NCBI GenBank assembly: GCA_903789615.1
Contig: CAIFEV010000001.1
Location: 248,001 to 312,000 of the forward strand
Length of the DNA stretch: 64,000 nucleotides
Direction: 5' to 3'
Source of the DNA: an uncultured Lachnospiraceae bacterium
GTDB lineage: Bacteria; Bacillota; Clostridia; Lachnospirales; Lachnospiraceae
Position 1 is the stretch's first letter, and every line of letters begins with the position of its first letter. Below the pieces are notes generated by a model. That model had not been told where the DNA came from. It was given only the letters and a program-made list of their open reading frames with translations, and made no database searches. Shown here one piece after another: positions 26,283 to 34,737 of the stretch. A program made the position numbers and the translations under genes.

Positions 26283-26311
26283 TTGCATTGTGAAGGCCCG
26301 TCTGTTAGAAT
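26283..26311 (+). promoter_or_regulatory. Promoter of rpmB
   Basis: TTGCAT (26283-26288), a 17-base spacer and TAGAAT (26306-26311), about 55 bases before the rpmB start. Confidence 0.75.
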
Positions 26312-26322
26312 AATTTTTGTTG

Positions 26323-26340
26323 CGGACGCTTTTACGTCCG
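26323..26340 (+). promoter_or_regulatory. Short hairpin in the rpmB leader
   Basis: A 6-bp perfect stem CGGACG (26323-26328) with CGTCCG (26335-26340) and a 6-base loop, immediately after the expected transcription start and before the AAGGAGG ribosome-binding site. It could be an autoregulatory target of L28 or simply a 5'-end stabiliser. Confidence 0.35.
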
Positions 26341-26365
26341 GAAGCTGTAAGGAGGTGTTAGGATC

Positions 26366-26551
26366 ATGGCAAAGTGCGAAATCTGCGGAAAAGGCGCTCA
26401 CTTCGGTAACAACGTGAGCCATTCTCATAGAAGATCGAACAGAAAGTGGAATTCCAACGTACAGTCTGTTCGCGTAAAGACCGAAGGCGGTGCTAAGAGA
26501 ATGTACATCTGCACTTCCTGCTTACGTTCCGGCAAGATCGAGAGAGCCTGA
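26366..26551 (+). CDS. rpmB: 50S ribosomal protein L28 (zinc-binding form)
   Basis: A 61-residue basic protein beginning [10 protein letters not shown] and ending in [15 protein letters not shown]. The two CxxC pairs (Cys4/Cys7 and the C-terminal pair) make a zinc ribbon, the C+ form of L28. [14 protein letters not shown] is the conserved rRNA-binding core. AAGGAGG precedes ATG 26366. It is a single-gene unit with its own promoter and terminator. Confidence 0.97.
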   Translation: MAKCEICGKGAHFGNNVSHSHRRSNRKWNSNVQSVRVKTEGGAKRMYICTSCLRSGKIERA

Positions 26552-26598
26552 GCTTTAAGCAAAAAGCAGACAGTTTCCGAACTGATACAGTAAAGATG

Positions 26599-26628
26599 AG
26601 CTTCCGGGATGTTCCCGGAAGCTTTTTT
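26599..26628 (+). terminator. Intrinsic terminator after rpmB
   Basis: An 11-bp perfect stem (26599-26609 with 26613-26623, core CTTCCGGGA/TCCCGGAAG) with a 3-base loop, followed by a T-run to 26628. Confidence 0.9.
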
Positions 26629-26684
26629 GTGGCGCGGCCGCTCATCACCGGGTGTCAGGCGATATGCCGGCGGAGCCCACAGAA

Positions 26685-26734
26685 GAAATAAAACACCCGG
26701 CGGATCCCTGCGCGTGGCAGGAACCGCCGGGTGT
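26685..26734 (-). terminator. Intrinsic terminator after purF
   Basis: An 11-bp perfect stem (26693-26703 with 26724-26734) encloses a second 5-bp stem (26707-26711 with 26717-26721). Read on the minus strand it follows the purF stop codon by 17 bases and runs into TTTATTTCTTCT. Confidence 0.85.
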
Positions 26735-26750
26735 ACAGCTAAAGAACTAA

Positions 26751-28157
26751 TTAGCGTGAAACTCTTTCTTCCGGCACCTCGGTCGGGTAGTCGCCGTCAA
26801 AGCAGGCTTTGCAGAGCGGAAGCTCGCCGACCATCTGGCGGAAATCTTCGATCCGCATGTAATGAAGCGAGTCGGCGCCGATCATGAGGCGGATCTGTTC
26901 CTCGGACTGTGCCGAAGCGATGAGTTCGCCGGTTGTCGGCACGTTGGTGCCATAATAGCACGGGTGCAGGAAAGGCGGCGAGCTGATGCGCACGTGAACT
27001 TCCGTTGCACCGGCGTTCTTTAAAGAGCGGATCAGGTTTCGGATCGTTGTGCCCCGTACGATCGAGTCATCAATGAGCACGACGCGCTTTCCGCGGACGG
27101 AAGAAGAGAGAAGTCCGAGCTTCTGCTGAACGGCTGTCTCGCGCTCCTCCTGGGTCGGTTTGATGAACGAGCGCCCGATGTAGCTGTTCTTGTGGAAAAC
27201 CGAACGGTACGGAATTCCGCTCTCGATGGAAAATCCTGCGGCAGCCGCCAGACCGGATTCCGGAACGCCGGCCACGATATCGGCATCGGCCGGGAAGGCC
27301 TTCGCCAGTGCGCGGCCGCCCCGGATGCGGGCGTCGTTTACATCAATGCCGTCGATGCAGGAATCCAGTCTTGCAAAATAGATATACTCGAAGATGCAGT
27401 GCGCCTCGCGGTCTGCCTTCGGGATGAAATCGGAATGAATGCCGTCCGGCGTAATAGTAATGATCTCACCCGGCTTTACATCGCGCAGAAACTGCGCATT
27501 GACAGCACTCAGGGCACAGGATTCACTGGCGATCACGTACGAACTGCCGGCCCTGCCGATGCAAAGAGGCTTGAGCGCGAGCGGGTCACGCACGCCGACG
27601 AGCTTGCTGCCGCTCATGAAGACCAGCGCGTAACCGCCGATCAGTCTGGACGCGGTGCGCTTGACCGCCTCCTCAACGGTATCACACTGAGTGCTCTCTC
27701 TGGCAAGAAGGCTTGCCACAACTTCCGTATCGGATGTGGAGTGGAAGCAGACGCCAAGCGACATCAGGTCTTTCTTTAGTGCCGGAGCATTGACGATGTT
27801 GCCGTTGTGAACGAGTCCCAGATATCCGCCATAGTACTGCATGACCATGGGCTGCGCATTTTCAACGGTGTTGGACCCCTGCGTGGAATAGCGGTCATGG
27901 CCGATGCCGATGTTGCCATTCAGGTTCTCCAGAATGTCCGGTGAGAAGACCTCACTGACAAGTCCGAGATTTTTGTGAAAACGGATCCGGGAAGCCGGGT
28001 CTGCTGTATCGGATACGGCGATGCCGGTTGCCTCCTGTCCGCGATGCTGGAGCGCTGTCAGACCATAGTAGATCCTTCGCGCGACATTTTCGCCCTCCGG
28101 GGCCAGAATTCCAAAAACGCCGCATTCTTCGCGGGGCTTATCAAACAGTTCTTCCAT
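26751..28157 (-). CDS. purF: Amidophosphoribosyltransferase
   Basis: A 468-residue enzyme that catalyses the first step of de novo purine synthesis, moving glutamine amide nitrogen to PRPP. A short propeptide (11 residues) precedes the catalytic Cys12 in EECGVFGI. The N-terminal Ntn-glutaminase has LQHRGQEATGIA; the C-terminal phosphoribosyltransferase domain has the PRPP loop VVLIDDSIVRGTT. Cysteines near the end (CYYGTN and LCKACFDGDYPT) fit the Bacillus-type [4Fe-4S] enzyme. It stands alone, away from other pur genes, with a strong promoter and a LacI-type dyad at its start. Confidence 0.95.
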   Translation of the reverse strand: MEELFDKPREECGVFGILAPEGENVARRIYYGLTALQHRGQEATGIAVSDTADPASRIRFHKNLGLVSEVFSPDILENLNGNIGIGHDRYSTQGSNTVENAQPMVMQYYGGYLGLVHNGNIVNAPALKKDLMSLGVCFHSTSDTEVVASLLARESTQCDTVEEAVKRTASRLIGGYALVFMSGSKLVGVRDPLALKPLCIGRAGSSYVIASESCALSAVNAQFLRDVKPGEIITITPDGIHSDFIPKADREAHCIFEYIYFARLDSCIDGIDVNDARIRGGRALAKAFPADADIVAGVPESGLAAAAGFSIESGIPYRSVFHKNSYIGRSFIKPTQEERETAVQQKLGLLSSSVRGKRVVLIDDSIVRGTTIRNLIRSLKNAGATEVHVRISSPPFLHPCYYGTNVPTTGELIASAQSEEQIRLMIGADSLHYMRIEDFRQMVGELPLCKACFDGDYPTEVPEERVSR

Positions 28158-28176
28158 GCCTGGACTCCTCTATACG

Positions 28177-28190
28177 TGAAAACGCTCACA
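28177..28190 (-). promoter_or_regulatory. LacI/CcpA-type operator (cre-like) at the purF start
   Basis: Plus strand TGAAAACGCTCACA has the central CG and flanks of a catabolite-responsive element or other LacI-family site; it meets 13 of 14 positions of TGWAARCGYTWNCW. It covers about +1 to +14 of the predicted transcript, where a bound repressor would block polymerase. The assignment is inference. Confidence 0.5.
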
Positions 28191-28197
28191 ACGGATT

Positions 28198-28227
28198 ATT
28201 ATAAGCATTTTTATTTTACAGTGTCAA
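28198..28227 (-). promoter_or_regulatory. Consensus promoter of purF
   Basis: On the minus strand TTGACA (28227-28222), an 18-base spacer and TATAAT (28203-28198). A second TTGACA directly adjoins upstream (28233-28228), giving a tandem repeat of the hexamer. Confidence 0.85.
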
Positions 28228-28238
28228 TGTCAAGGCAC

Positions 28239-28272
28239 TTCCATAATGGAACCGTTCATACTATAATGGAAA
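28239..28272 (+). promoter_or_regulatory. Possible promoter of the glycosyltransferase unit, with direct repeat
   Basis: A perfect TATAAT (28262-28267) lies on the plus strand with no good -35 (TTCCAT at 17 bases). ATAATGGAA occurs at 28243-28251 and 28264-28272, exactly 21 bases apart, which could mark a regulator site replacing the -35. Confidence 0.35.
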
Positions 28273-28384
28273 TGGGATTATTACTGGAAGTAAATGATCA
28301 CCGGAAAATTGAGACAACCGCCATGACGAGCGTCAGCGGACACCTGCAGGGGAGGAAATCCGGAGCGGTTCCGGAATACAATAC

Positions 28385-29632
28385 ATGAGAGCAATACCGG
28401 GTTGGATTCTGTTTCTGATTATCATTCAGATGATCATGACGGTGCCGGTCATCTGGACCGGAATCGTGGCGGCGCGCGGTCTCGTCAGGAAACGGGTCAT
28501 TCACCCTGCTGTGAATGTATGCAGCCGTTTCGCGGTTGTGATCTGTGCGAGGAATGAGGAAAAAGTCATTGCGCGGCTTCTGGCCAGCCTTGGAAAGCAG
28601 GATTATCCGAAGAGCTTCGTCCATATCTTTCTCCTCGCCGATCACTGTACGGACAATACAGCGGCGATTGCTAGGACCTTTGACAATGTCACGGTCTACG
28701 AGCGGACAAGCGGGCCGACGAGCGGCAAGGGGGATGTGCTGAACTGGGGCATCCAGAGAATTCTGGCAGAATACGGTGATGAGATTGACGCGTTCGCTTT
28801 TTTTGACGCGGACAACATTCCCAGAAAAGATTTTCTGGAGAGGATGAACGAATACCTGATGGCCGGCGAGAAAATTGTCCAGGGAAACCGGATTGCGGGC
28901 GATCCGGCAGACGGCCGCAGCAATATCGTCACGGGCTGGTTCAAGGCGTACTGGCTCTGCTACTCGGCTTTGATTTCCTATACGAGGCAGAAGCTGGGGC
29001 TTTCCGCTCTGCTCACGGGCACCGGATTTGTCGCATCGAAGGAAGTCCTGGAACATGGATGGAACACGAGCTCGATTACAGAAGACGTCGAGATGGCCGT
29101 GACGTCGTGCGCCAGAGGATATCGGGTTGCATTCGCCCTTGAGGCTGTGTGCTATGATGAACAGCCGTCGCGTTTCACGGTCATGATGCGTCAGCTCTCC
29201 AGATGGTGTACCGGGACATATCAGATCCTTCCGCGGTATTTCTCGATGTGGCTGTCGGGGATGCGAAGACCGAAGCAGTCTTCCGGATACCGGATGAGGA
29301 TAACAGATAATCTCCTGCTTCTTCTGATGGGGCCGGCGGGCGCTCTCGGAACGGTCGTAGGGCTGGTTGTAAATCTGTACTGGCTTTCGCTCTATCCGAT
29401 TTTTGCCGCTGCGATGACACTGGCGGGATTTTACGCCATGTCCACTGTTCTGCGGTTTTTCCTGAAGAAATTCTATCATCTGAAAGACATGAAGGGGATG
29501 AATCCTGCATACTGGTTCATGTGGCTGTTCCTTTCTCTGTATTCCCTGTGTTCGCTGCGCGGGTGGATTTTCCCTTCTTCGGACTGGAAGCGGATTGAGC
29601 ATCGCGGTATTAATATAGAGGAGAACGGCTGA
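28385..29632 (+). CDS. Membrane-bound family 2 glycosyltransferase
   Basis: A 415-residue processive-type GT2 enzyme. One N-terminal helix precedes a GT-A domain that starts FAVVICARNEEKVIARLLASL, and about three or four helices follow it. The catalytic set is FFDADN, ITEDVEM and the QxxRW motif in RQLSRWCTG, as in cellulose and hyaluronan synthase-like enzymes that extend and export a polysaccharide. It lacks a PilZ domain. No clear ribosome-binding site precedes ATG 28385; a small TCCGGA-based hairpin lies just upstream. It ends 3 bases before the next gene. The product sugar is unknown. Confidence 0.85.
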   Translation: MRAIPGWILFLIIIQMIMTVPVIWTGIVAARGLVRKRVIHPAVNVCSRFAVVICARNEEKVIARLLASLGKQDYPKSFVHIFLLADHCTDNTAAIARTFDNVTVYERTSGPTSGKGDVLNWGIQRILAEYGDEIDAFAFFDADNIPRKDFLERMNEYLMAGEKIVQGNRIAGDPADGRSNIVTGWFKAYWLCYSALISYTRQKLGLSALLTGTGFVASKEVLEHGWNTSSITEDVEMAVTSCARGYRVAFALEAVCYDEQPSRFTVMMRQLSRWCTGTYQILPRYFSMWLSGMRRPKQSSGYRMRITDNLLLLLMGPAGALGTVVGLVVNLYWLSLYPIFAAAMTLAGFYAMSTVLRFFLKKFYHLKDMKGMNPAYWFMWLFLSLYSLCSLRGWIFPSSDWKRIEHRGINIEENG

Positions 29633-29635
29633 GCC

Positions 29636-31099
29636 ATGGATGATCTTAAAGCTTCGGATATTTTCAGCGTCGACGGAGCCCCGGAAATCGGGAAGTCACC
29701 GGATGAAGACGCAGATGTCACCTATGTGAAGGCGGATGCAGAAAATAGCGGTGAGCAGCCCGTACACGAAAAACAGGCAGAATCAGAAGAACCTGAAGAG
29801 CAGGAGAGCCCGCAGCACAAACCCGTGCAGGAACTGCCGGCGCCCGCGGATACAAAAGAGATAAATCAACAGGAAAAAACGGATGAGCAGACGGCCGGAA
29901 GAACCCCCCGGCGCTCCCATCCGCTCTTTTATATGTTCTCCGGTGCGATTCTTGTCATGCTGATTGTCATGGCCGCGCTGTTTCTGCGCGGAAATCAGAC
30001 AAAAGAGGAAATTGATCTCTCAGGATATATCGTCTTTGACGCGCAGGGGAACGACGGAGCCGGGACAGTGAACGCTTCTCTTGATGAAGACAGATTCGTC
30101 AGGGATTACGACAGGAAGATTCAGATCAACCGCGACCGGTATCTGAAACAGGGATTTTCCCAGAGTGACCTGGAGAGCAAATCGCCGGCTCTGGTTCTGG
30201 CCCGGTATATCGAAGGCAGTCTGAAGACGGAAGCGGACCAGGGGAAGCTTATGAACGGCGATACGGCGGCAGCTCTTGTCACGGCGGATGCGGACGTGCT
30301 CTCGGGTGTCTATAATGTGACGCTTAAAGGAACAGAGATTCCATATGTCGTGAGCGGTCTGAATAAACTTACTTCCTTTGATCCGTTTGAGGGCGTGCGG
30401 ATTTCCTACAGCGGCGTTTCTCCGGATGCATCCGCTGAAATCGTGAAAAGCGGGACGGCTGCTGCCGACAGCATTCCGATGAAACTCAGCAAGACGAGCG
30501 GGATCACAAAGGGTGACCGGATTACGGTGACGCTTGATGTTGACGATCCTGTTTCATACTGTGTCCGGAATCTGGGGAGAACTCCTCTCAGGACTTCCAT
30601 GACCGTCACGGCGGACGGTGCTGACACATGGCTCACAGATGCCGGGCAGCTTTCGGGAGCAGATCTCTCGGAGATCAAGTCGGACGCAGCACAGGCGGTT
30701 CTGAGGGAAATCCGGGAAGACACCGGCGATGAAAGTCTGTCTGCTGAGATTCGCTATGAAGGGTACTATCTGTTTTCCGGGAGCAGCAGCGCGGATACGA
30801 AAAATGTCCTGTATCTGATTCTGCAGGTGAAGGCAGACGAAAACCTGGCGGGAGACGATCTGACAGATGGCACCTGGTATGCCTGCGTGGCGTACAAAAA
30901 CGTGGAGGTCACAAAGGACGGCATCCGGTATCCGGAAGGCACGGCCGAAGGGGACAACCTGTTTGTGACAGCGGCCGGATCGGATGAGCGGACGGCGCAT
31001 GTCGTCGGATACCGCACGGCTCTTCAGGTACGCAAAGAGATGCTGCTGAAGGAAAGCTCCGATTATACTGTGACGACGGATTTTGATTTATCGCTTTGA
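29636..31099 (+). CDS. Unrecognised single-pass membrane protein with disordered acidic N-terminus
   Basis: A 487-residue protein. Residues 1-90 are cytoplasmic, acidic and low in complexity (rich in Glu, Gln, Pro). A single membrane helix at about 96-117 (FYMFSGAILVMLIVMAALFL) leads to a large beta-rich extracellular part. A repeat-like segment FEGVRISYSGVSPDASAEI resembles beta-sandwich surface modules, but I do not recognise the family. It follows the glycosyltransferase by 3 bases, so it may help polysaccharide export or anchoring; that is inference from position. Confidence 0.72.
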   Translation: MDDLKASDIFSVDGAPEIGKSPDEDADVTYVKADAENSGEQPVHEKQAESEEPEEQESPQHKPVQELPAPADTKEINQQEKTDEQTAGRTPRRSHPLFYMFSGAILVMLIVMAALFLRGNQTKEEIDLSGYIVFDAQGNDGAGTVNASLDEDRFVRDYDRKIQINRDRYLKQGFSQSDLESKSPALVLARYIEGSLKTEADQGKLMNGDTAAALVTADADVLSGVYNVTLKGTEIPYVVSGLNKLTSFDPFEGVRISYSGVSPDASAEIVKSGTAAADSIPMKLSKTSGITKGDRITVTLDVDDPVSYCVRNLGRTPLRTSMTVTADGADTWLTDAGQLSGADLSEIKSDAAQAVLREIREDTGDESLSAEIRYEGYYLFSGSSSADTKNVLYLILQVKADENLAGDDLTDGTWYACVAYKNVEVTKDGIRYPEGTAEGDNLFVTAAGSDERTAHVVGYRTALQVRKEMLLKESSDYTVTTDFDLSL

Positions 31100-31102
31100 A
31101 TT

Positions 31103-31113
31103 GTCATCATGAC
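31103..31113. promoter_or_regulatory. Small dyad upstream of the leuC promoter
   Basis: GTCAT-C-ATGAC is a perfect inverted repeat just before the -35 element. TTGAATT is also repeated at 31096-31102 and 31117-31123, 21 bases apart. A regulator site is possible. Confidence 0.3.
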
Positions 31114-31116
31114 GCA

Positions 31117-31145
31117 TTGAATTTAGCGGCGGTGTACGTTAGAAT
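31117..31145 (+). promoter_or_regulatory. Promoter of leuC-leuD-thrC
   Basis: TTGAAT (31117-31122), a 17-base spacer and TAGAAT (31140-31145), 39 bases before the leuC start. No T-box or leader peptide is visible in the short leader. Confidence 0.7.
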
Positions 31146-31184
31146 AGAGCGAAAATCCCTTAAAAGTCAGGAGGGCAGCTATCT

Positions 31185-32450
31185 ATGGGTATGACAATGT
31201 CACAGAAAGTTCTGGCGTCTCACGCCGGGCTTTCGGAGGTAAAGCCGGGCCAGCTGATCGAGGCGGACCTTGACATGGTTCTCGGAAATGACATCACGTC
31301 TCCGGTGGCCATCCGCGAGCTGGACAAGTTCAAAAAGAAGGCGGTTTTTGACAAGGATAAGATTGCACTGGTTCCGGATCATTTCGTCCCGAACAAGGAT
31401 ATCAAGTCTGCGGAGAACTGCGCGTGCCTCAGGCACTTCGCGAAAGAAAACCGGATCACCAATTACTTTGAGGTCGGGCAGATGGGCATTGAACACGCGC
31501 TTCTCCCGGAAAAAGGACTCGTGACAGCCGGTGATCTCGTGATCGGCGCGGATTCCCATACCTGCACTTACGGAGCACTCGGCGCATTCTCGACCGGTGT
31601 CGGGTCCACCGACATGGCAGCCGGAATGGTAACCGGCAGAGCGTGGTTCAAGGTTCCGTCCGCTATCCGGGTTGTTCTCCACGGCAGATGCCGCAGATGG
31701 GTGAGCGGCAAGGATGTCATCCTCCATCTGATCGGTGAGATCGGCGTTGACGGTGCGCTGTACCAGTCCCTGGAGTTCACGGGCGACGGCGTTTCTTCTC
31801 TTACAATGGATGACCGCTTCACGATCTGCAACATGGCGATCGAAGCCGGTGCCAAGAACGGGATCTTCCCGGTTGACGACCGGACACGTGAATATATGGC
31901 GGCGCACTCAAAGAAGACACCGCACGAGTACACGGCGGATCCGGATGCGGAGTACACCCGGACGGTCACCATAGATCTGGACACTCTTGAGCCGACAGTT
32001 GCCTTCCCGCATCTCCCGGAGAATACAAAGACGGTTTCCGAGGCGGGAGACGTCCGGATTGATCAGGTTGTGATCGGATCCTGCACCAACGGCCGCTACG
32101 ACGACATAAAGACTGCGTATGAGATCCTGAAGGGCAGAAAAGTGGCCGAAGGTCTTCGGGTCATCATCATTCCGGCAACGCAGGATATCTATCTCAGAGC
32201 GGTAAAAGAGGGTATGATCGCGGCATTCATCGAGGCGGGCGCCGTCGTGTCGACTCCGACCTGCGGACCGTGCCTTGGCGGCTATATGGGAATCCTCGCT
32301 CCTCACGAGAGATGTGTGTCCACGACAAACCGCAACTTTGTCGGCCGTATGGGCGATGTGACTTCGGAGGTATATCTTGCGAGCCCGGCCGTCGCGGCGG
32401 CCAGCGCCATCACCGGTAAAATCAGCCAGCCCTCGGAGCTGGGACTGTGA
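31185..32450 (+). CDS. leuC: 3-isopropylmalate dehydratase large subunit
   Basis: A 421-residue aconitase-family protein of the shorter bacterial/archaeal LeuC type. Cluster cysteines are visible in VIGSCTNGR and in [36 protein letters not shown] is the substrate-binding signature. With LeuD it isomerises 2-isopropylmalate in leucine synthesis. AGGAGGG precedes ATG 31185. Related subunits act on homoaconitate or citraconate, so the exact substrate rests on the family name; leuA and leuB are not in this window. Confidence 0.9.
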   Translation: MGMTMSQKVLASHAGLSEVKPGQLIEADLDMVLGNDITSPVAIRELDKFKKKAVFDKDKIALVPDHFVPNKDIKSAENCACLRHFAKENRITNYFEVGQMGIEHALLPEKGLVTAGDLVIGADSHTCTYGALGAFSTGVGSTDMAAGMVTGRAWFKVPSAIRVVLHGRCRRWVSGKDVILHLIGEIGVDGALYQSLEFTGDGVSSLTMDDRFTICNMAIEAGAKNGIFPVDDRTREYMAAHSKKTPHEYTADPDAEYTRTVTIDLDTLEPTVAFPHLPENTKTVSEAGDVRIDQVVIGSCTNGRYDDIKTAYEILKGRKVAEGLRVIIIPATQDIYLRAVKEGMIAAFIEAGAVVSTPTCGPCLGGYMGILAPHERCVSTTNRNFVGRMGDVTSEVYLASPAVAAASAITGKISQPSELGL

Positions 32451-32462
32451 GGAGGGATAACA

Positions 32463-32957
32463 ATGCAGGCAGAAGGAACTGTTTTTAAGTACGGTGACAA
32501 TGTGGACACGGATGTTATCATTCCCGCCCGGTATCTGAATACCTCGGTCCCGGAGGAACTTGCCGCTCACTGCATGGAAGATATCGACAAGACCTTTATC
32601 AAACGGGTGAAGAAGGGCGATATCATCGTGGCGGGCAGGAACTTCGGATGCGGATCTTCCAGAGAGCACGCGCCGATTGCCATAAAGGCGGCGGGAGTCA
32701 GCTGTGTGATCGCGCCGACATTTGCCAGGATTTTTTACCGGAACTCCATCAACATCGGGCTGCCGATCATCGAGTGTCCGGAGGCGGCGGCCGCGATAGC
32801 AGACGGCGACAGGGTGAAGGTTGATTTTGGCAGCGGCATCATCACGGACGAGACGACCGGAAAGACGTTCCAGGGCCAGTCGTTCCCGGAGTTCATGCAG
32901 GAAATCATCAACGCGAACGGACTGATCAACTACATCAACGAAAAGCAGGCACAGTAA
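32463..32957 (+). CDS. leuD: 3-isopropylmalate dehydratase small subunit
   Basis: A 164-residue swivel-domain subunit. It has [17 protein letters not shown] at the start, [21 protein letters not shown] as the substrate loop, and [18 protein letters not shown]. It pairs with the LeuC protein encoded 12 bases upstream, with GGAGGG in the gap. The length is right for the short LeuD type. It is followed 9 bases later by thrC. Confidence 0.92.
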   Translation: MQAEGTVFKYGDNVDTDVIIPARYLNTSVPEELAAHCMEDIDKTFIKRVKKGDIIVAGRNFGCGSSREHAPIAIKAAGVSCVIAPTFARIFYRNSINIGLPIIECPEAAAAIADGDRVKVDFGSGIITDETTGKTFQGQSFPEFMQEIINANGLINYINEKQAQ

Positions 32958-32966
32958 GGGGTTAAC

Positions 32967-34457
32967 ATGGACGTTGTATACACAAGTACAAGAGATGCCT
33001 CCGTCAGAGTCAGCGCCTCCCGGGCAATCCTGAAGGGACTGTCGGATGACGGCGGACTTTTTGTTCCGACTGCACTTCCGAAGCTTGACCGGACACCGGA
33101 AGAGTTTGCGGCCATGGATTACCGCGGTGTGGCATACGAGGTCATGAAACTGCTGCTTTCGGACTTTACGGAAGAAGAGCTGAAAAGCTGCATCGACAAG
33201 GCGTATGACGACAAGTTCGATACAGATGAGATCGCACCGCTTGCCGAGGCGGAAGGGCGGTACTTTCTCGAGCTGTATCACGGAAAAACGATCGCCTTCA
33301 AGGACATGGCGCTCTCCATTCTGCCGCATCTCATGATCACGGCGGCGCGCAAGAACCACGTGACGAAGGAGATCGTCATCCTGACGGCCACCTCCGGTGA
33401 CACCGGCAAGGCGGCTCTTGCCGGATTTGCCGATGTTCCCGGGACGAAGATCATCGTCTTTTACCCGAAGGACGGCGTCTCTCCGATCCAGGAGAAGCAG
33501 ATGGTGACCCAGAAGGGCAGCAACACCTTTGTCTTCGGCATCCGCGGCAATTTTGACGACGCGCAGAGCGGTGTCAAGAAGATCTTCTCGGACAAGGCAC
33601 TTGCCGCCGTGATGAATGACGCCGGGTATCAGTTCTCGAGCGCCAACTCCATCAACATCGGCCGTCTTGTGCCGCAGATCGTATACTATGTGTATGCGTA
33701 CTCCAGACTCGTGGCATCTGACCGGATCAAAGCCGGCGACAAGGTGAACTTCGTCGTTCCGACCGGAAACTTCGGCAATATTCTGGCTGCCTTCTACGCA
33801 AAGCAGATGGGGCTTCCGGTGAACCGGCTGATCTGCGCGTCCAACTCCAACAAGGTTCTCTGCGATTTCTTCCACACCGGCGAGTACGACAGAAACCGCG
33901 CATTTATCCTGACGACATCTCCGTCCATGGATATCCTGATCTCCTCAAACCTGGAGCGGCTGATCTATAAGATCACCGGCGAAGATGCTTCCAGGACGAA
34001 AGCATTCATGGAGCAGCTCGCCTCGAAGGGCGAGTACACCATCACGCAGGACATGCGCGAAAAGCTCACTGATTTCTACGGAAACTTCGCGACGGAAGAG
34101 GAAGACGCGGAGGAAATCCGCCATATGTTTGACGACGCGGGATACCTGATCGACACTCACACCGCCGTGGCCTCAGCCGTGTATGACAAATACGTGAAGG
34201 AAACCGGCGACAGAACCCCGTCTGTCATCGCCTCGACCGCAAGCCCGTTTAAGTTCACAAGAAGCGTGCTTCAGGCGATCCGGCCGGGTGAGAAGCTTTC
34301 GGGCGATGATCTGGACCTGGCGGACGAACTCTCAGAGCTCAGCAGGGTTCCGGTGCCGAAAGCTGTTTCAGAACTCCGGACCGCGCCTGTCCGCCATACA
34401 GCGGTTGTTGACAGCGGAAAGATGAAAGAGGCGGTTGAGAAGACGCTCGGATTGTGA
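32967..34457 (+). CDS. thrC: Threonine synthase
   Basis: A 496-residue PLP enzyme that turns O-phosphohomoserine into threonine. It is the longer, non-plant type: the N-terminus MDVVYTSTRD, the PLP lysine Lys112 in TIAFKDMALS, LTATSGDTGKAALAGF, and the cofactor-phosphate loop VPTGNFGNILAAFYAKQMG. It lies directly after leuCD under one promoter, so branched-chain and threonine synthesis are linked here. A terminator follows. Confidence 0.95.
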   Translation: MDVVYTSTRDASVRVSASRAILKGLSDDGGLFVPTALPKLDRTPEEFAAMDYRGVAYEVMKLLLSDFTEEELKSCIDKAYDDKFDTDEIAPLAEAEGRYFLELYHGKTIAFKDMALSILPHLMITAARKNHVTKEIVILTATSGDTGKAALAGFADVPGTKIIVFYPKDGVSPIQEKQMVTQKGSNTFVFGIRGNFDDAQSGVKKIFSDKALAAVMNDAGYQFSSANSINIGRLVPQIVYYVYAYSRLVASDRIKAGDKVNFVVPTGNFGNILAAFYAKQMGLPVNRLICASNSNKVLCDFFHTGEYDRNRAFILTTSPSMDILISSNLERLIYKITGEDASRTKAFMEQLASKGEYTITQDMREKLTDFYGNFATEEEDAEEIRHMFDDAGYLIDTHTAVASAVYDKYVKETGDRTPSVIASTASPFKFTRSVLQAIRPGEKLSGDDLDLADELSELSRVPVPKAVSELRTAPVRHTAVVDSGKMKEAVEKTLGL

Positions 34458-34521
34458 GACGCCCTCGGAGAGAGACCTTTCGGCAACTGTCAGGACAGAT
34501 AACAAAAAGAAAGAAATCGAG

Positions 34522-34549
34522 AGAGGCTGCGCCATGCAGCCTCTTTTTT
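34522..34549 (+). terminator. Intrinsic terminator after thrC
   Basis: A 9-bp perfect stem AGAGGCTGC (34522-34530) with GCAGCCTCT (34536-34544), a 5-base loop, and a T-run to 34549. Confidence 0.9.
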
Positions 34550-34646
34550 CATGCGCGGGAACTTATGGCCGTAGAATGTCAGAGGATGGGAAATGCCAGA
34601 TTTGGGGCAATTTAGAAAATCTTTATACAAATTCTTGTGTTACCGG

Positions 34647-34675
34647 TTGACATCCCAGGTGGAGTGTTGTACTTT
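34647..34675 (+). promoter_or_regulatory. Promoter of hrcA-grpE-dnaK-dnaJ
   Basis: A consensus TTGACA (34647-34652), a 17-base spacer and TACTTT (34670-34675). The CIRCE operator starts 13 bases after the -10. Confidence 0.8.
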
Positions 34676-34688
34676 ATGTATGTCGATG

Positions 34689-34715
34689 TTAGCACTCGAT
34701 ACGTACGAGTGCTAA
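34689..34715. promoter_or_regulatory. CIRCE operator (HrcA binding site)
   Basis: Perfect consensus: TTAGCACTC (34689-34697), a 9-base spacer and GAGTGCTAA (34707-34715). It lies between the promoter and hrcA, so HrcA represses its own operon until heat stress. Confidence 0.97.
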
Positions 34716-34737
34716 TTGAAACAGAAAGGAGCGGTGA

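Noticed and set aside
31908-33875. 655-codon minus-strand frame opposite leuC end, leuD and thrC
   Set aside because: It is antisense to three well-identified genes and its protein is Arg/His-rich and unlike any domain; typical GC-rich shadow frame.
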